A model generated the notes under the pieces. The model had not been told where the DNA came from and did not search any database. It saw nothing but the letters and a program-made list of their open reading frames with translations. A DNA stretch of 39,637 bases from Fidelibacterota bacterium (GTDB lineage: Bacteria > Fidelibacterota > UBA2242): positions 1 to 39,637 of the forward strand of contig JAGHBC010000107.1 in assembly GCA_021161185.1 (NCBI GenBank), read 5' to 3'. Numbering within the stretch: position 1 is the first letter of the stretch; every line of letters starts with the position of its first letter. This document shows positions 17,687-26,122 of the stretch, in pieces. Position numbers and translations under genes: made by a program.

Positions 17687-17768
17687 TTCACCACTGATTT
17701 TCACCAGATATCTTTATTAAATAAAAAAAATGAATCCATATATAAAACTTTCTATGGAGTGAACGGAG
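17687..17768 (+). repeat. Interspersed repeat family A, copy 1
   Basis: This stretch shares TTCACCACTGATTTTCACC, an AGATATCTTT segment, CATATATAAAAC and GTGAACGGAG with copy 2 at 31298-31381, in the same order and orientation. This copy appears to have lost about five bases after TTTTCACC, so the inverted-repeat ends seen in copy 2 are eroded. No ORF is present. It lies 58 bases from a copy of repeat family B. Confidence 0.7.
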
Positions 17769-17826
17769 TTACCCAACATGGACCCCGCTGAGAATCCTTT
17801 GGAAAAAACCTTCAGAAGATTATTAA

Positions 17827-17957
17827 TCTCGTAAAAAGTAAAAATCATGTCATTCTGAATGAGGTACGAATGAAGAATCTCAGCCAATTATCGACAAGAT
17901 TCTTCCCCGACGAGTCGGGGCTGCCTCAGAATGACAGCTTCGAGCCTTTTTACGAGA
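17827..17957. repeat. Palindromic MITE-like repeat family B, copy 1
   Basis: The ends are perfect inverted repeats: TCTCGTAAAAAG (17827-17838) and CTTTTTACGAGA (17946-17957). Inside, TGTCATTCTGA (17848-17858) pairs with TCAGAATGACA (17926-17936), GAAGAATCT pairs with AGATTCTTC (17897-17905), and CCCCGACGAGTCGGGG (17905-17920) forms the tip. The whole 131 bp can fold as one long hairpin. It has no coding capacity. The same architecture recurs at 31463-31589. The element lies directly after the DUF6588-like gene. Confidence 0.75.
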
Positions 17958-17975
17958 CCATCATTAATAAAAAAT

Positions 17976-19088
17976 TTATTTAAATATAAATCCTGCTGAC
18001 AAAGTAGCAGATGAATATTTCCCTACGGAGCCTTCTAAATTAATATAGGTAAATGGAATAGCTTGCAGTGTTAAACCAAGAGTTGTGCGAAATTTGTTTT
18101 CACCTTCTATGTCAAACTTTAGTTCCTTGTCTTCGTCCAATCCTGGAACACTTCCTCCTGGAATAGTATACTTTAAATTTAAGTCGGTTTTATCCATTCC
18201 TATACCAGCATAAGGATAGATTTTGATGATCGAAATCGGGAGTTTCTTCCCTGCTTCTGCGTGGAAATTGAGGTTATTAGCTTCAAAGAAGTCACCTATT
18301 TCCATCTTTTGGAGAAAAGCGCCAACACTTAAATCTACAATTGGTACGGGTATACTTTTTCGTAGACCAAGTCCATACATTTTGAATTTTCCAATTTCTT
18401 CCGAGATTTCAATTTCCGGTAATGCTCTTGCCGAAATCTCTATACCAAATGGTATCCGGACATTTGCCTGTAAACCAACTACTGGAACGATAGGAATGTT
18501 TAAACCGTCGGGGAATTGAAACGGCATAATAATATTTGATATATCCTCATCAGTAAATTGACTTTCAATGGTAGCTCTATATTGATCAGGATTATCAACA
18601 TCGTTATTTCCCAATTCAGTGATTATTGCATTGATAATCTCAGAATATTCTTTTCGGGATAATTTGGCGCCCTCTTCATCGCTGGCTATATTTGGTGTCT
18701 TTTCTTTGTCTGCATTGTATAGATCTTCGAATTTTAAATCAATATTTGGCAATTGGGGATTTACTTCATCATGTAGTGGAAATGTTATTATATTTTCCGT
18801 TAAATCGTACTCAAATTCTTTATCCTCATCGGGAATGAAAGACATACTGGTTACTAATCCTACATCAATACCAATGGGAATGGGAAGCGCACCGGTTTTT
18901 ACACTTGCTTTTTTATATAAGCCGCTATTTATTGCAGCACCAAAGCCGGTAATTAGTGGTTGAGTATAACCTTTTGCATTCTTCTCAAGCATCATTTGTA
19001 AACTTTCCTCAAGAGATTGTGCCGAGGACATTCCAGTAAAAAATACAACAACTAACAAGACGCAAAGGACTTTTAAGTAGTGTTTCAT
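17976..19088 (-). CDS. Probable outer-membrane protein, DUF6588-like
   Basis: 370 residues with a clear signal peptide ending VFFTGMSSAQ. Mature protein starts SLEESLQMMLEKNAKGYTQP and GFGAAINSGLYKKA, a pattern I associate with DUF6588 proteins of Bacteroidota and relatives. The rest is rich in alternating hydrophobic/glycine strands (FGIEISARALPEIEIS, IYPYAGIGMDKTDLNLKY) and ends SSATLSAGFIFK, compatible with an outer-membrane barrel. Residues about 90-180 are acidic and probably a soluble insertion. An AAGGAG seven bases before the ATG supports the start. It lies 92 bases downstream of the lamin-tail gene and may have its own promoter there. Function unknown. Confidence 0.65.
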   Translation of the reverse strand: MKHYLKVLCVLLVVVFFTGMSSAQSLEESLQMMLEKNAKGYTQPLITGFGAAINSGLYKKASVKTGALPIPIGIDVGLVTSMSFIPDEDKEFEYDLTENIITFPLHDEVNPQLPNIDLKFEDLYNADKEKTPNIASDEEGAKLSRKEYSEIINAIITELGNNDVDNPDQYRATIESQFTDEDISNIIMPFQFPDGLNIPIVPVVGLQANVRIPFGIEISARALPEIEISEEIGKFKMYGLGLRKSIPVPIVDLSVGAFLQKMEIGDFFEANNLNFHAEAGKKLPISIIKIYPYAGIGMDKTDLNLKYTIPGGSVPGLDEDKELKFDIEGENKFRTTLGLTLQAIPFTYINLEGSVGKYSSATLSAGFIFK

Positions 19089-19180
19089 ATCATTCTCCTT
19101 GTTAAAATGCTAAACTATTTATTTCTGTTTAACTGACGTTATGGCAATTTGCTGCAAAAATCAAGTAATAATTACAAATT

Positions 19181-22100
19181 CTATCGCGCAAGCACCAATG
19201 TTGTGACATATCCCACGGTCTGGTCGCTCATTGAATCTGTGGCGGTACAGCGGACGACGTACATTCCGACTCGCGCTTTTCCACCATACTTGCTTGCACC
19301 GTTCCAATATACCGCACCCTCAGAAGAAGACAGGACATTTTTCGCCGGTTGATAAATTAACCGACCCATCATATCATAGATTTCTACGGTAACCATCGCA
19401 CTGGGAAAGGGTATCTGAAACAATATCACCGCTTCATCGTCAATGCCGTCTCCGTTGGGAGAAAACGGGTTGGGTTCGACTTTAATCCCCGGTTTTTGCC
19501 ACTCCTTAGAAATCGCCACGCTGTTCGACAGCCCCGGAGTGCCGCCCGCAGGTGACGTGGACAGGCGCCAGTTGTTGCCGGCATTGGGATTTGTATAATA
19601 CACTCTTTCGTGGGAGTTGCTTTTCGTTATTCCCCATCCAGATGAATATCGCAAACTATCAATCGTTTTACCGGTAGGATCTTTGAAAACAATACAATCT
19701 TCATCATTGTTTAAGGAAGGAAATTTTGCCAAAACAATAGTTTGGCATGCGCTTAATCCGGAATATTGAAACACCGTTGAATCGGAAGCAATAACAAAAT
19801 AATCCCGGGAGGGCACTGATTTATTCTCAAAAAGCTGAATCGGCTTATCGGTATTTTCATCGCTGATAAACCACCCCCTCAGATAAACATCTTCCGGTCC
19901 GGGATTATAAACCTCAACGTACTCGGCGACGGAATTACCGCCGGCTTCGATTTCACCCGGCATTGCCATAAATTCAGAAAGCAGCAGAGCGCCACTTTCA
20001 AATGAAACCCTCACGGCAATTTGCATAGAGTCGTTTTGATCGTTCTGATCGACAGCCCAGTCCAGACCTACTATTAGCGTGTGCAAACCGGACGAAAGAG
20101 TTCCGACGGAAAATGACAGGCTGTCTGTTTTGCCTGCCTCCATTGATCCGGTTGGGTAGGAGATTATCGGACCGGTTATATTCTCCTGTTTATCAAATAT
20201 GTGAATAAACGCATCGGGGCATTCGCTTAAACCTATGTTTGACACTTTTATTAAAATGGTAAACTCGGTAGCCTCATCACCCATTGTCGGAGACAGGGCA
20301 ATAGAATCCAGACTTAAATCATACATTGGCGGCGTAATGGAATTTAGCATTCCCGGCGTTGCCCCGAATTCGGCGTTGGACGGCGTCCAATTTTCTAATA
20401 AGTTGCCCGTCAAACCGGGAAGTTTTTTTTCCATCGAAATTCCCTGCCGCAATCCCCAGGATTCATCATACTCCACGGAATCAATAACCGTACCAGTTAG
20501 GTCTTTTAATAAAATTTTGCCCGCCGTGTTATTTAATCCCGGCCATTTCGGGGGCACCAACGCCACGGTATTAGAAGGAGGAAAATAATTAAAATAGGCG
20601 CTACTGTCATTTACAAGAACGAGATATTCACCCGGTTTAATAATAACCGGCGCCTTGATTTTGACGGCGCTGCGCTTGTTTGCCAAAAACCAATCCGCTA
20701 TCTGAATATTATCGCTGCTAATATTTACAAGTTCAATGAATTCTGTCTGTTCCGCCGTCGGATAGGCTAAAAATTCATTCAAGACCATTGCTCCAGGCTG
20801 ATAGCTCACCAGCAGATCCGTATAAGCGACATTATCCTCAATGTTTTCTTCGCCGGTCATAGCCACCATTGCAAGATAGTGACATCGCCCCGATCTTTGT
20901 GAAAATATCTCTCCGCCCAGAACTATCGATGAGTCCGGCAACAGAGGCGGAATGCAATGCAGACTCCAGACAATCTCCTGGGGCGCTGCACTTGAATCGA
21001 GATTGGTATCGTGAAACAGCTCCAGTGAAAATGGATTAGATTTTCGGCTACCGGAGTTTATGATTTCAATCTGAAATCGTGCGGCATCTATTAAAGACAC
21101 CGTCGAGTCCACAAACCGGAAGCTCCCGGGTATAATGGAAAGATCATATTGATACTTTAAAATCGAATTGGCATATCCCGGCGTAGCTCTTTCAGGCGCG
21201 ATGGAACTTCCCCAGTTATTTTCATACAGAGCGGGAACATTGGGATCTTTCCGCTCAACGCTGTTTCCAACAGCGCCGCCCCAGGACTTTTCAAAATATA
21301 CCCGCTCGACAGGATGGTTGATTGCATCACACAGAAACAAGGAATCCGATGTATTGTTGATAACCGGAAAACCATCCGGAACAATTAATTGTCCGTTAAA
21401 AGCAGGATAAGCCTGTAGAAAATCCTGCTGTGCAGCGACAATTGCAAAAGATTCCGGAAGAAGTATCTCCGATTGGTTAATAAGAACCCGCCACTTCCCA
21501 TTAGCATCCCGGTATTTCCACTGATTCAAATCTACTTTTATTGAAAGCGGATTGAATATTTCAAACCATTCGGCTTCGCCGGTCTCCGGCATATACATAA
21601 TTTCATTAATAATCAGGCTGTTTTCCGGATATCCCACCGCTAATGAACAGGTGTCGCTATCATTGTAAACATCTTCATCTCTTTCATAAATAACCTCGGC
21701 TAGAACCTGAAAAATCCCACCATTTTCCGGTGCTATTTCCAGACGGTACGTTTGCTCTCCTCCCGGCTCCAAGGAATCATTTGCCACAACAATTGAATCG
21801 AAAACGGTTTTCTTATCCGCATCCAACAGGGTAAAGCGGGTTAAGTAGCCCAAAGCCGTATTTAAACCCCTGTTTCTGACAATGCTTTTTACCGTCACTG
21901 AATCACCAATTATTATATTCGGCGTAAGGATTATTAAACTATCCATTTCAAGATCATAGTTTTTAACCATGACGCTGTTGCGTTTACCGGGCGTTCCGCC
22001 CTCTGCCACCCCGGACAGGTTCCAGTTTAAGGAGCTTTGATCGTCAATATAGGGGTTGATTCTCTCGAGAGAAACACCCGGCTTTTTCCCCCAGGAGCTC

Positions 22101-24178
22101 GAATACTCCAGAGCGTCAATTGTCTGTCCGCATAAATCTCTTACGACAATGGAATCAATGGTATTAGTCAACGCCGGCAGTGTCGTTTGGGATTTTATGA
22201 AATACCCCCCGACATCCCAATATTCCAACAACACCGAATCTGAGGCGATAACTACATAAGACCCCGGTGGTACAAAATAATCCGCATCGGTCATTAATGC
22301 CCGGGTAGAGTTGTCTGCAATGGTCCAGTTTTTCAGATTTAGCGTATCACCGGATACATTTAATATCTCAATCCATTCCCCTCCAGCGTCTGTATCCGGC
22401 GTATACATAAATTCATTGATAGCAATTGCTTTCTCTGGAAAGCCAACGGCAAACAGACAACTATCCCGGTTGTTATCAGAAAATTCGTCCCCTTGGCAAA
22501 AAACAGATGCAAAGAGCTGATAAGCACCGCCGTTTAACGCTTCAATTATTTGGGATCCGGTGTGTGTGTTTCCAGATTCAATAGAATCCAATACGATTAT
22601 TGTTGACTCAAAGACAATATTAGAATCTGACATCGCCGCTTGCGACATAACCGTAAAGCGAACAGAATATTGATAAACAGTATTCATACCTGCGTTTTTT
22701 ATTCCATAATTCATCTGTACCGATTCGCCGTTCATAGCACACTGTGGCTGCGTTTCTATATAGTCCATTGCAAGATCATAGTTTTTTACCATGACGCTGT
22801 TGCGTTTACCGGGTGTTCCGCCCTCTGCCGCCCCGGACAGGTTCCAGTTTGACGAGCTTTGATCGTCAATATAGGGGTTGATTCTCTCGAGAGAAACACC
22901 CGGCTTTTTCCCCCAGGAGCTCGAATATTTCAGAGCGTCAATTGTCTGTCCGCATAAATCTCTTACGACAATGGAATCACCGGCATTGTTCAACGCTGGC
23001 AGTGTCGTTTGGGATTTTATGAAATACCCCCCGACATCCCAGTATTCCAACAACACCGAATCTGAGGCGATAACCACATAAGACCCCGGTGGTACAAAAT
23101 AATCCGCAGCGGTCATTAATGCCCGGGTAGAGTTGTCTGCAATGGTCCAGTTTTTCAGATTTAGCGTATCACCGGATACATTTAATATCTCAATCCATTC
23201 CCCTCCAGCGTCTGTATTCGGCGTATACATAAATTCGTTGATCACCATACAACCTTTCGGATAAGGCACATAAAATTCCAGACAAACGGAGTTGTTGGCG
23301 GGATTTTCGTCATCATATAAAACCGTACCCAACAGGGGCATGACACCGGAGCGGGCTTTGGGCAGCACGGGAAACATAACCACCGAATCGCCTGATTCAA
23401 TTGTCATAACGTCGTTGTAAAATATCTCTTCATCCTGAAGGGTGGTGTCTCTGTTGGCATCTTCTCCCAAAAGCAGTTCGGCGTTCGATATTGTCTTCAG
23501 ACCAAGATTTTGTGCTTTTAATAAAAACCGTACCGGTTCGCCGGGCGTCGGATATTCAATATCATCAAAGTAGCGCAAATCAATAATTGCCACATCATAA
23601 TCCCGTGGGGAGATGCTGTTTTTAAATCCGGGAGTTCCTAAATATGAAAGGCTGTTGCCCCAGTTGTCCGGATTATTGGGACCATCCAAAAGAATCTTTT
23701 CATCAGAATAGCCTTCTGCTTGATCTGGCGTTGTTACAATGGCGGAAAGCGTATCGCCATTGCCGGCTATAAGATAAATTGTATGCGCGGCGCTGTTGAC
23801 CATCCCGCTACCGCAAAAGGAATTATCATGGATAGTTAAAAGCAGAGCGCCATCCGGGATCAGATGACTATAAACAGAGTCATTATGCTCAATAATATAA
23901 TCCCGGTCGAGAATAAGCCCGTAAGACCTTGGTGAAAGCGTGTTTTGGGAACCAATAAACTTTAAGGTGTCGGCATTGCCGTCAATTGAAAGATAACAAC
24001 CCTCGAGACACTGCGCCGAATCGCTTAGATTAAAAATTTCGATAAACTCATTATAGTATTCAGAGCCCGGCGCGTCGAACATGACCTCGCTTATTGTTAT
24101 GGTTTGTCCATTCAGATAAAATATTTGAATAAACAATAGAAATACAAGTGATATTTTAATTTGTCTATCTCTATTCAC
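19181..24178 (-). CDS. Giant secreted surface protein: six lamin-tail domains alternating with CARDB-like domains, FlgD-like C-terminus
   Basis: 1665 residues, GTG start, signal peptide (ISLVFLLFIQIFYLNG). Lamin-tail domains, each opening with a form of INEFMYTP...GEWIEILN, begin near residues 27, 310, 584, 855, 1129 and 1393. Between them lie five CARDB/Ig-like domains opening YDLxxD (e.g. YDLAMDYIE, YDLSLDSIAL). From about 1565 the chain has NPFSPNGDGIDDE and VEIYDMMGRLIYQ, a FlgD-like or type IX secretion-like C-terminal domain with a probable calcium loop. Domains 2 and 3 are almost identical at DNA level. Such proteins are exported and often cell-surface attached; adhesion or a structural role is inferred. 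Divergent from the LPP20 cluster with 203 bases between. Confidence 0.82.
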   Translation of the reverse strand: MNRDRQIKISLVFLLFIQIFYLNGQTITISEVMFDAPGSEYYNEFIEIFNLSDSAQCLEGCYLSIDGNADTLKFIGSQNTLSPRSYGLILDRDYIIEHNDSVYSHLIPDGALLLTIHDNSFCGSGMVNSAAHTIYLIAGNGDTLSAIVTTPDQAEGYSDEKILLDGPNNPDNWGNSLSYLGTPGFKNSISPRDYDVAIIDLRYFDDIEYPTPGEPVRFLLKAQNLGLKTISNAELLLGEDANRDTTLQDEEIFYNDVMTIESGDSVVMFPVLPKARSGVMPLLGTVLYDDENPANNSVCLEFYVPYPKGCMVINEFMYTPNTDAGGEWIEILNVSGDTLNLKNWTIADNSTRALMTAADYFVPPGSYVVIASDSVLLEYWDVGGYFIKSQTTLPALNNAGDSIVVRDLCGQTIDALKYSSSWGKKPGVSLERINPYIDDQSSSNWNLSGAAEGGTPGKRNSVMVKNYDLAMDYIETQPQCAMNGESVQMNYGIKNAGMNTVYQYSVRFTVMSQAAMSDSNIVFESTIIVLDSIESGNTHTGSQIIEALNGGAYQLFASVFCQGDEFSDNNRDSCLFAVGFPEKAIAINEFMYTPDTDAGGEWIEILNVSGDTLNLKNWTIADNSTRALMTDADYFVPPGSYVVIASDSVLLEYWDVGGYFIKSQTTLPALTNTIDSIVVRDLCGQTIDALEYSSSWGKKPGVSLERINPYIDDQSSLNWNLSGVAEGGTPGKRNSVMVKNYDLEMDSLIILTPNIIIGDSVTVKSIVRNRGLNTALGYLTRFTLLDADKKTVFDSIVVANDSLEPGGEQTYRLEIAPENGGIFQVLAEVIYERDEDVYNDSDTCSLAVGYPENSLIINEIMYMPETGEAEWFEIFNPLSIKVDLNQWKYRDANGKWRVLINQSEILLPESFAIVAAQQDFLQAYPAFNGQLIVPDGFPVINNTSDSLFLCDAINHPVERVYFEKSWGGAVGNSVERKDPNVPALYENNWGSSIAPERATPGYANSILKYQYDLSIIPGSFRFVDSTVSLIDAARFQIEIINSGSRKSNPFSLELFHDTNLDSSAAPQEIVWSLHCIPPLLPDSSIVLGGEIFSQRSGRCHYLAMVAMTGEENIEDNVAYTDLLVSYQPGAMVLNEFLAYPTAEQTEFIELVNISSDNIQIADWFLANKRSAVKIKAPVIIKPGEYLVLVNDSSAYFNYFPPSNTVALVPPKWPGLNNTAGKILLKDLTGTVIDSVEYDESWGLRQGISMEKKLPGLTGNLLENWTPSNAEFGATPGMLNSITPPMYDLSLDSIALSPTMGDEATEFTILIKVSNIGLSECPDAFIHIFDKQENITGPIISYPTGSMEAGKTDSLSFSVGTLSSGLHTLIVGLDWAVDQNDQNDSMQIAVRVSFESGALLLSEFMAMPGEIEAGGNSVAEYVEVYNPGPEDVYLRGWFISDENTDKPIQLFENKSVPSRDYFVIASDSTVFQYSGLSACQTIVLAKFPSLNNDEDCIVFKDPTGKTIDSLRYSSGWGITKSNSHERVYYTNPNAGNNWRLSTSPAGGTPGLSNSVAISKEWQKPGIKVEPNPFSPNGDGIDDEAVILFQIPFPSAMVTVEIYDMMGRLIYQPAKNVLSSSEGAVYWNGASKYGGKARVGMYVVRCTATDSMSDQTVGYVTTLVLAR
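21951..22420 (-). repeat. Intragenic tandem duplication, unit A (lamin-tail domain 3)
   Basis: About 470 bp nearly identical to 22773-23242 at a constant offset of 822 bp (274 codons). At the protein level only about ten of some 160 positions differ, for example LTNTIDS here against LNNAGDS in the other unit. The similarity drops sharply outside these limits, where the adjoining CARDB-like domains diverge. Confidence 0.85.
22773..23242 (-). repeat. Intragenic tandem duplication, unit B (lamin-tail domain 2)
   Basis: Partner of 21951-22420. Long stretches such as the codons for KPGVSLERINPYIDDQSS and DYFVPPGSYVVIASDS are unchanged at nucleotide level, indicating recent duplication or gene conversion and not just domain homology. 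Confidence 0.85.
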
Positions 24179-24272
24179 GGTTGTGAGCCCTATAAAATTT
24201 CACTCAATTTTATGATTCATATCACATAATGTCAACAATAATATAATTTACCCGCTACTACCAAGAAAAAGG

Positions 24273-24318
24273 TTGACAACAAGCCTCTTTGCACCGAAAT
24301 TTAATTTACATAAATTTT
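24273..24318 (+). promoter_or_regulatory. Possible promoter of the LPP20-type gene cluster
   Basis: A perfect -35 hexamer TTGACA (24273-24278) lies 104 bases upstream of the first gene. The -10 is poor by sigma70 rules (AAATTT at an 18-base spacing). A TTTG about 19 bases before TAAATTTT (24289-24318 region) also loosely fits the -33/-7 style of Bacteroidota. The remaining 203-base intergenic region shows no other structure I can support. Confidence 0.3.
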
Positions 24319-24381
24319 ATGACTACAAACATATAAAGGTTTCGTCATAGTGCTCAAAGAATTAAAATCATATCGAAAAGA

Positions 24382-26112
24382 ATGAATCTTCGTTTTTACA
24401 CCATAGCGATGCTTGTTGCAGGTTTTTTATCCGCCGACGGTATAACTCAAACACTGGAAAAATATAGCCGAAAATCAATATCCTGTGTTGACGCGCTCTT
24501 AGTCGCCGGCAACTTTAAATTATCTCCAGCCGAGCAGCAATATTTCCTGGAGGCTATTCGCGCCGGCATTCAAATCGCCCGGTTCGACTATAATACGCTT
24601 CCGGAGAATATCCAGCAATCTTTTAAACGACAACTTGCTATTGGGGAATATACTTCGGAAGCAGATATCGAATCCCTTATCAACAATACCCTTGTCCCGG
24701 AAATCATTAAAATCCTGGATGCCAACAAGGAAATACGGGCACAATCACTTGTCAGCGAAACTCAACGCAATTCATTTATTGCCTTAAAAGCAAAAGAGAT
24801 CGGCATTACCGCAGAACAGTTGGAACAGGTGATGAATTCATCTTATATTTATATTCCCTTTATCGATGCTTATCACGAAAAGTGGAGCAAAAACAAAAAA
24901 GAGGTCGATGTCCGCATAGAGGGCGGTTTGTTGTGGTACCATGTCATTACCGCCGAAAATCCCCGTGTGGAGAAATTCGCCAAAATATCATCCGCTGGAA
25001 CAGGCAGCGCGGATTCCGAAGAGGATTACAAAATTGACGCTGAGCGGGTTAACGCAAAAGATTTTGCTTTCCGAAATGCCGCTCAGACCCTGGCAACGAA
25101 CCTTGAGGTTAAGATCAGGGAACTTGACATGTTTAAACTTATGGCGCCAATTTCAGAAGTTTACCGGCACAATATCCGGTTTCCACTCGGTCGCGCCGAG
25201 GGTATTAAATTGGACGCGCCCTTCTTTGTTGGAGAATGGGTTCAGGCAGATAATGGGAAAGTGAAATTAGAAAAGTCCGGATTTGTGCGCGTGAGCACAG
25301 TTTCGGAGAACCGGAGAGCGCCGGGACAACTATCCCAGGCGGTGGCAATCAAAAAGGGCAACTGGGTAAAAGGAATGATGGTTGTGGAACACCCAAGACT
25401 TGGAATTGACATTGCGGTAAAACCGCGTTGGCTTACCCTGAAAATTGAGGAGGGTGCCTTTCAGTCAGACAAATTTGCCGTTGGTTTTGAAAACTTTAAC
25501 GGCGGCGTTGCGGGGGTCGATTTGGATTTTCAATGTAACATCGCTTCTTTAACAAAGAAGAGACAATCATTTTTAGTTATCGGCGGCACGGGAGCAATTG
25601 TTCCCGTAAAAAGCAGGGTTTGTTCCCGACAAGAATTATTTAACCTTTTTGACATTTTCAAAATAAGCGTTGAACGCGAACAGGAAAATTCTTTTGCAAC
25701 TTACTTTAGTGGTCATTTAGGCTATATGAGAAAATTTTATTTCGGTCGATTTGCTTTGCACGGCGAAACTCTTTTGGGAGCGCAGGGTCTATCCATCGGC
25801 GGAAAATATGATGATAAGGACATCCGCATCATAAATGTCAGTGTTGGTGGAAGGGTGAATATCGGTTTGGAATATGCACTGAACATTGATTGCAATGTCG
25901 GTGTTTTTACCGGGTATAACATATTTGCACCCATGAATATATGGTATGTAAAATATGATGAAAAAGAGGAGGATATTACAAATTTCTTTGCAGAAAATTA
26001 TCCGAAAATTTCCAGTGTCGGATCAACTCTTGGCTTTTATATTCACTTTTCTCCTCCCGCAATTCCTTTCAATCCCTTTGCCGTGGTTCAAAAAAACATG
26101 AAAAGTTTTTAA
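24382..26112 (+). CDS. Secreted protein of unknown function with LPP20-like helix and barrel-like C-terminus
   Basis: 576 residues with a signal peptide (FYTIAMLVAGFLSADG). Residues about 35-165 are helical (LSPAEQQYFLEAIRAGIQ, LKAKEIGITAEQLEQVM). Then comes EVDVRIEGGLLWYHVI and, near 226-255, FAFRNAAQTLATNLEVKIRE, which resembles the A-x-x-A...LEVKV helix of the LPP20 lipoprotein encoded three genes downstream. The last 200 residues alternate hydrophobic and polar positions with many glycines and aromatics (FGRFALHGETLLGAQGLSIG, VGGRVNIGLEYALN), suggesting an outer-membrane beta structure. I do not recognise a named family. First gene of a five-gene plus-strand run; the next starts 10 bases later. 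Confidence 0.7.
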   Translation: MNLRFYTIAMLVAGFLSADGITQTLEKYSRKSISCVDALLVAGNFKLSPAEQQYFLEAIRAGIQIARFDYNTLPENIQQSFKRQLAIGEYTSEADIESLINNTLVPEIIKILDANKEIRAQSLVSETQRNSFIALKAKEIGITAEQLEQVMNSSYIYIPFIDAYHEKWSKNKKEVDVRIEGGLLWYHVITAENPRVEKFAKISSAGTGSADSEEDYKIDAERVNAKDFAFRNAAQTLATNLEVKIRELDMFKLMAPISEVYRHNIRFPLGRAEGIKLDAPFFVGEWVQADNGKVKLEKSGFVRVSTVSENRRAPGQLSQAVAIKKGNWVKGMMVVEHPRLGIDIAVKPRWLTLKIEEGAFQSDKFAVGFENFNGGVAGVDLDFQCNIASLTKKRQSFLVIGGTGAIVPVKSRVCSRQELFNLFDIFKISVEREQENSFATYFSGHLGYMRKFYFGRFALHGETLLGAQGLSIGGKYDDKDIRIINVSVGGRVNIGLEYALNIDCNVGVFTGYNIFAPMNIWYVKYDEKEEDITNFFAENYPKISSVGSTLGFYIHFSPPAIPFNPFAVVQKNMKSF

Positions 26113-26122
26113 GAGGTATTAT

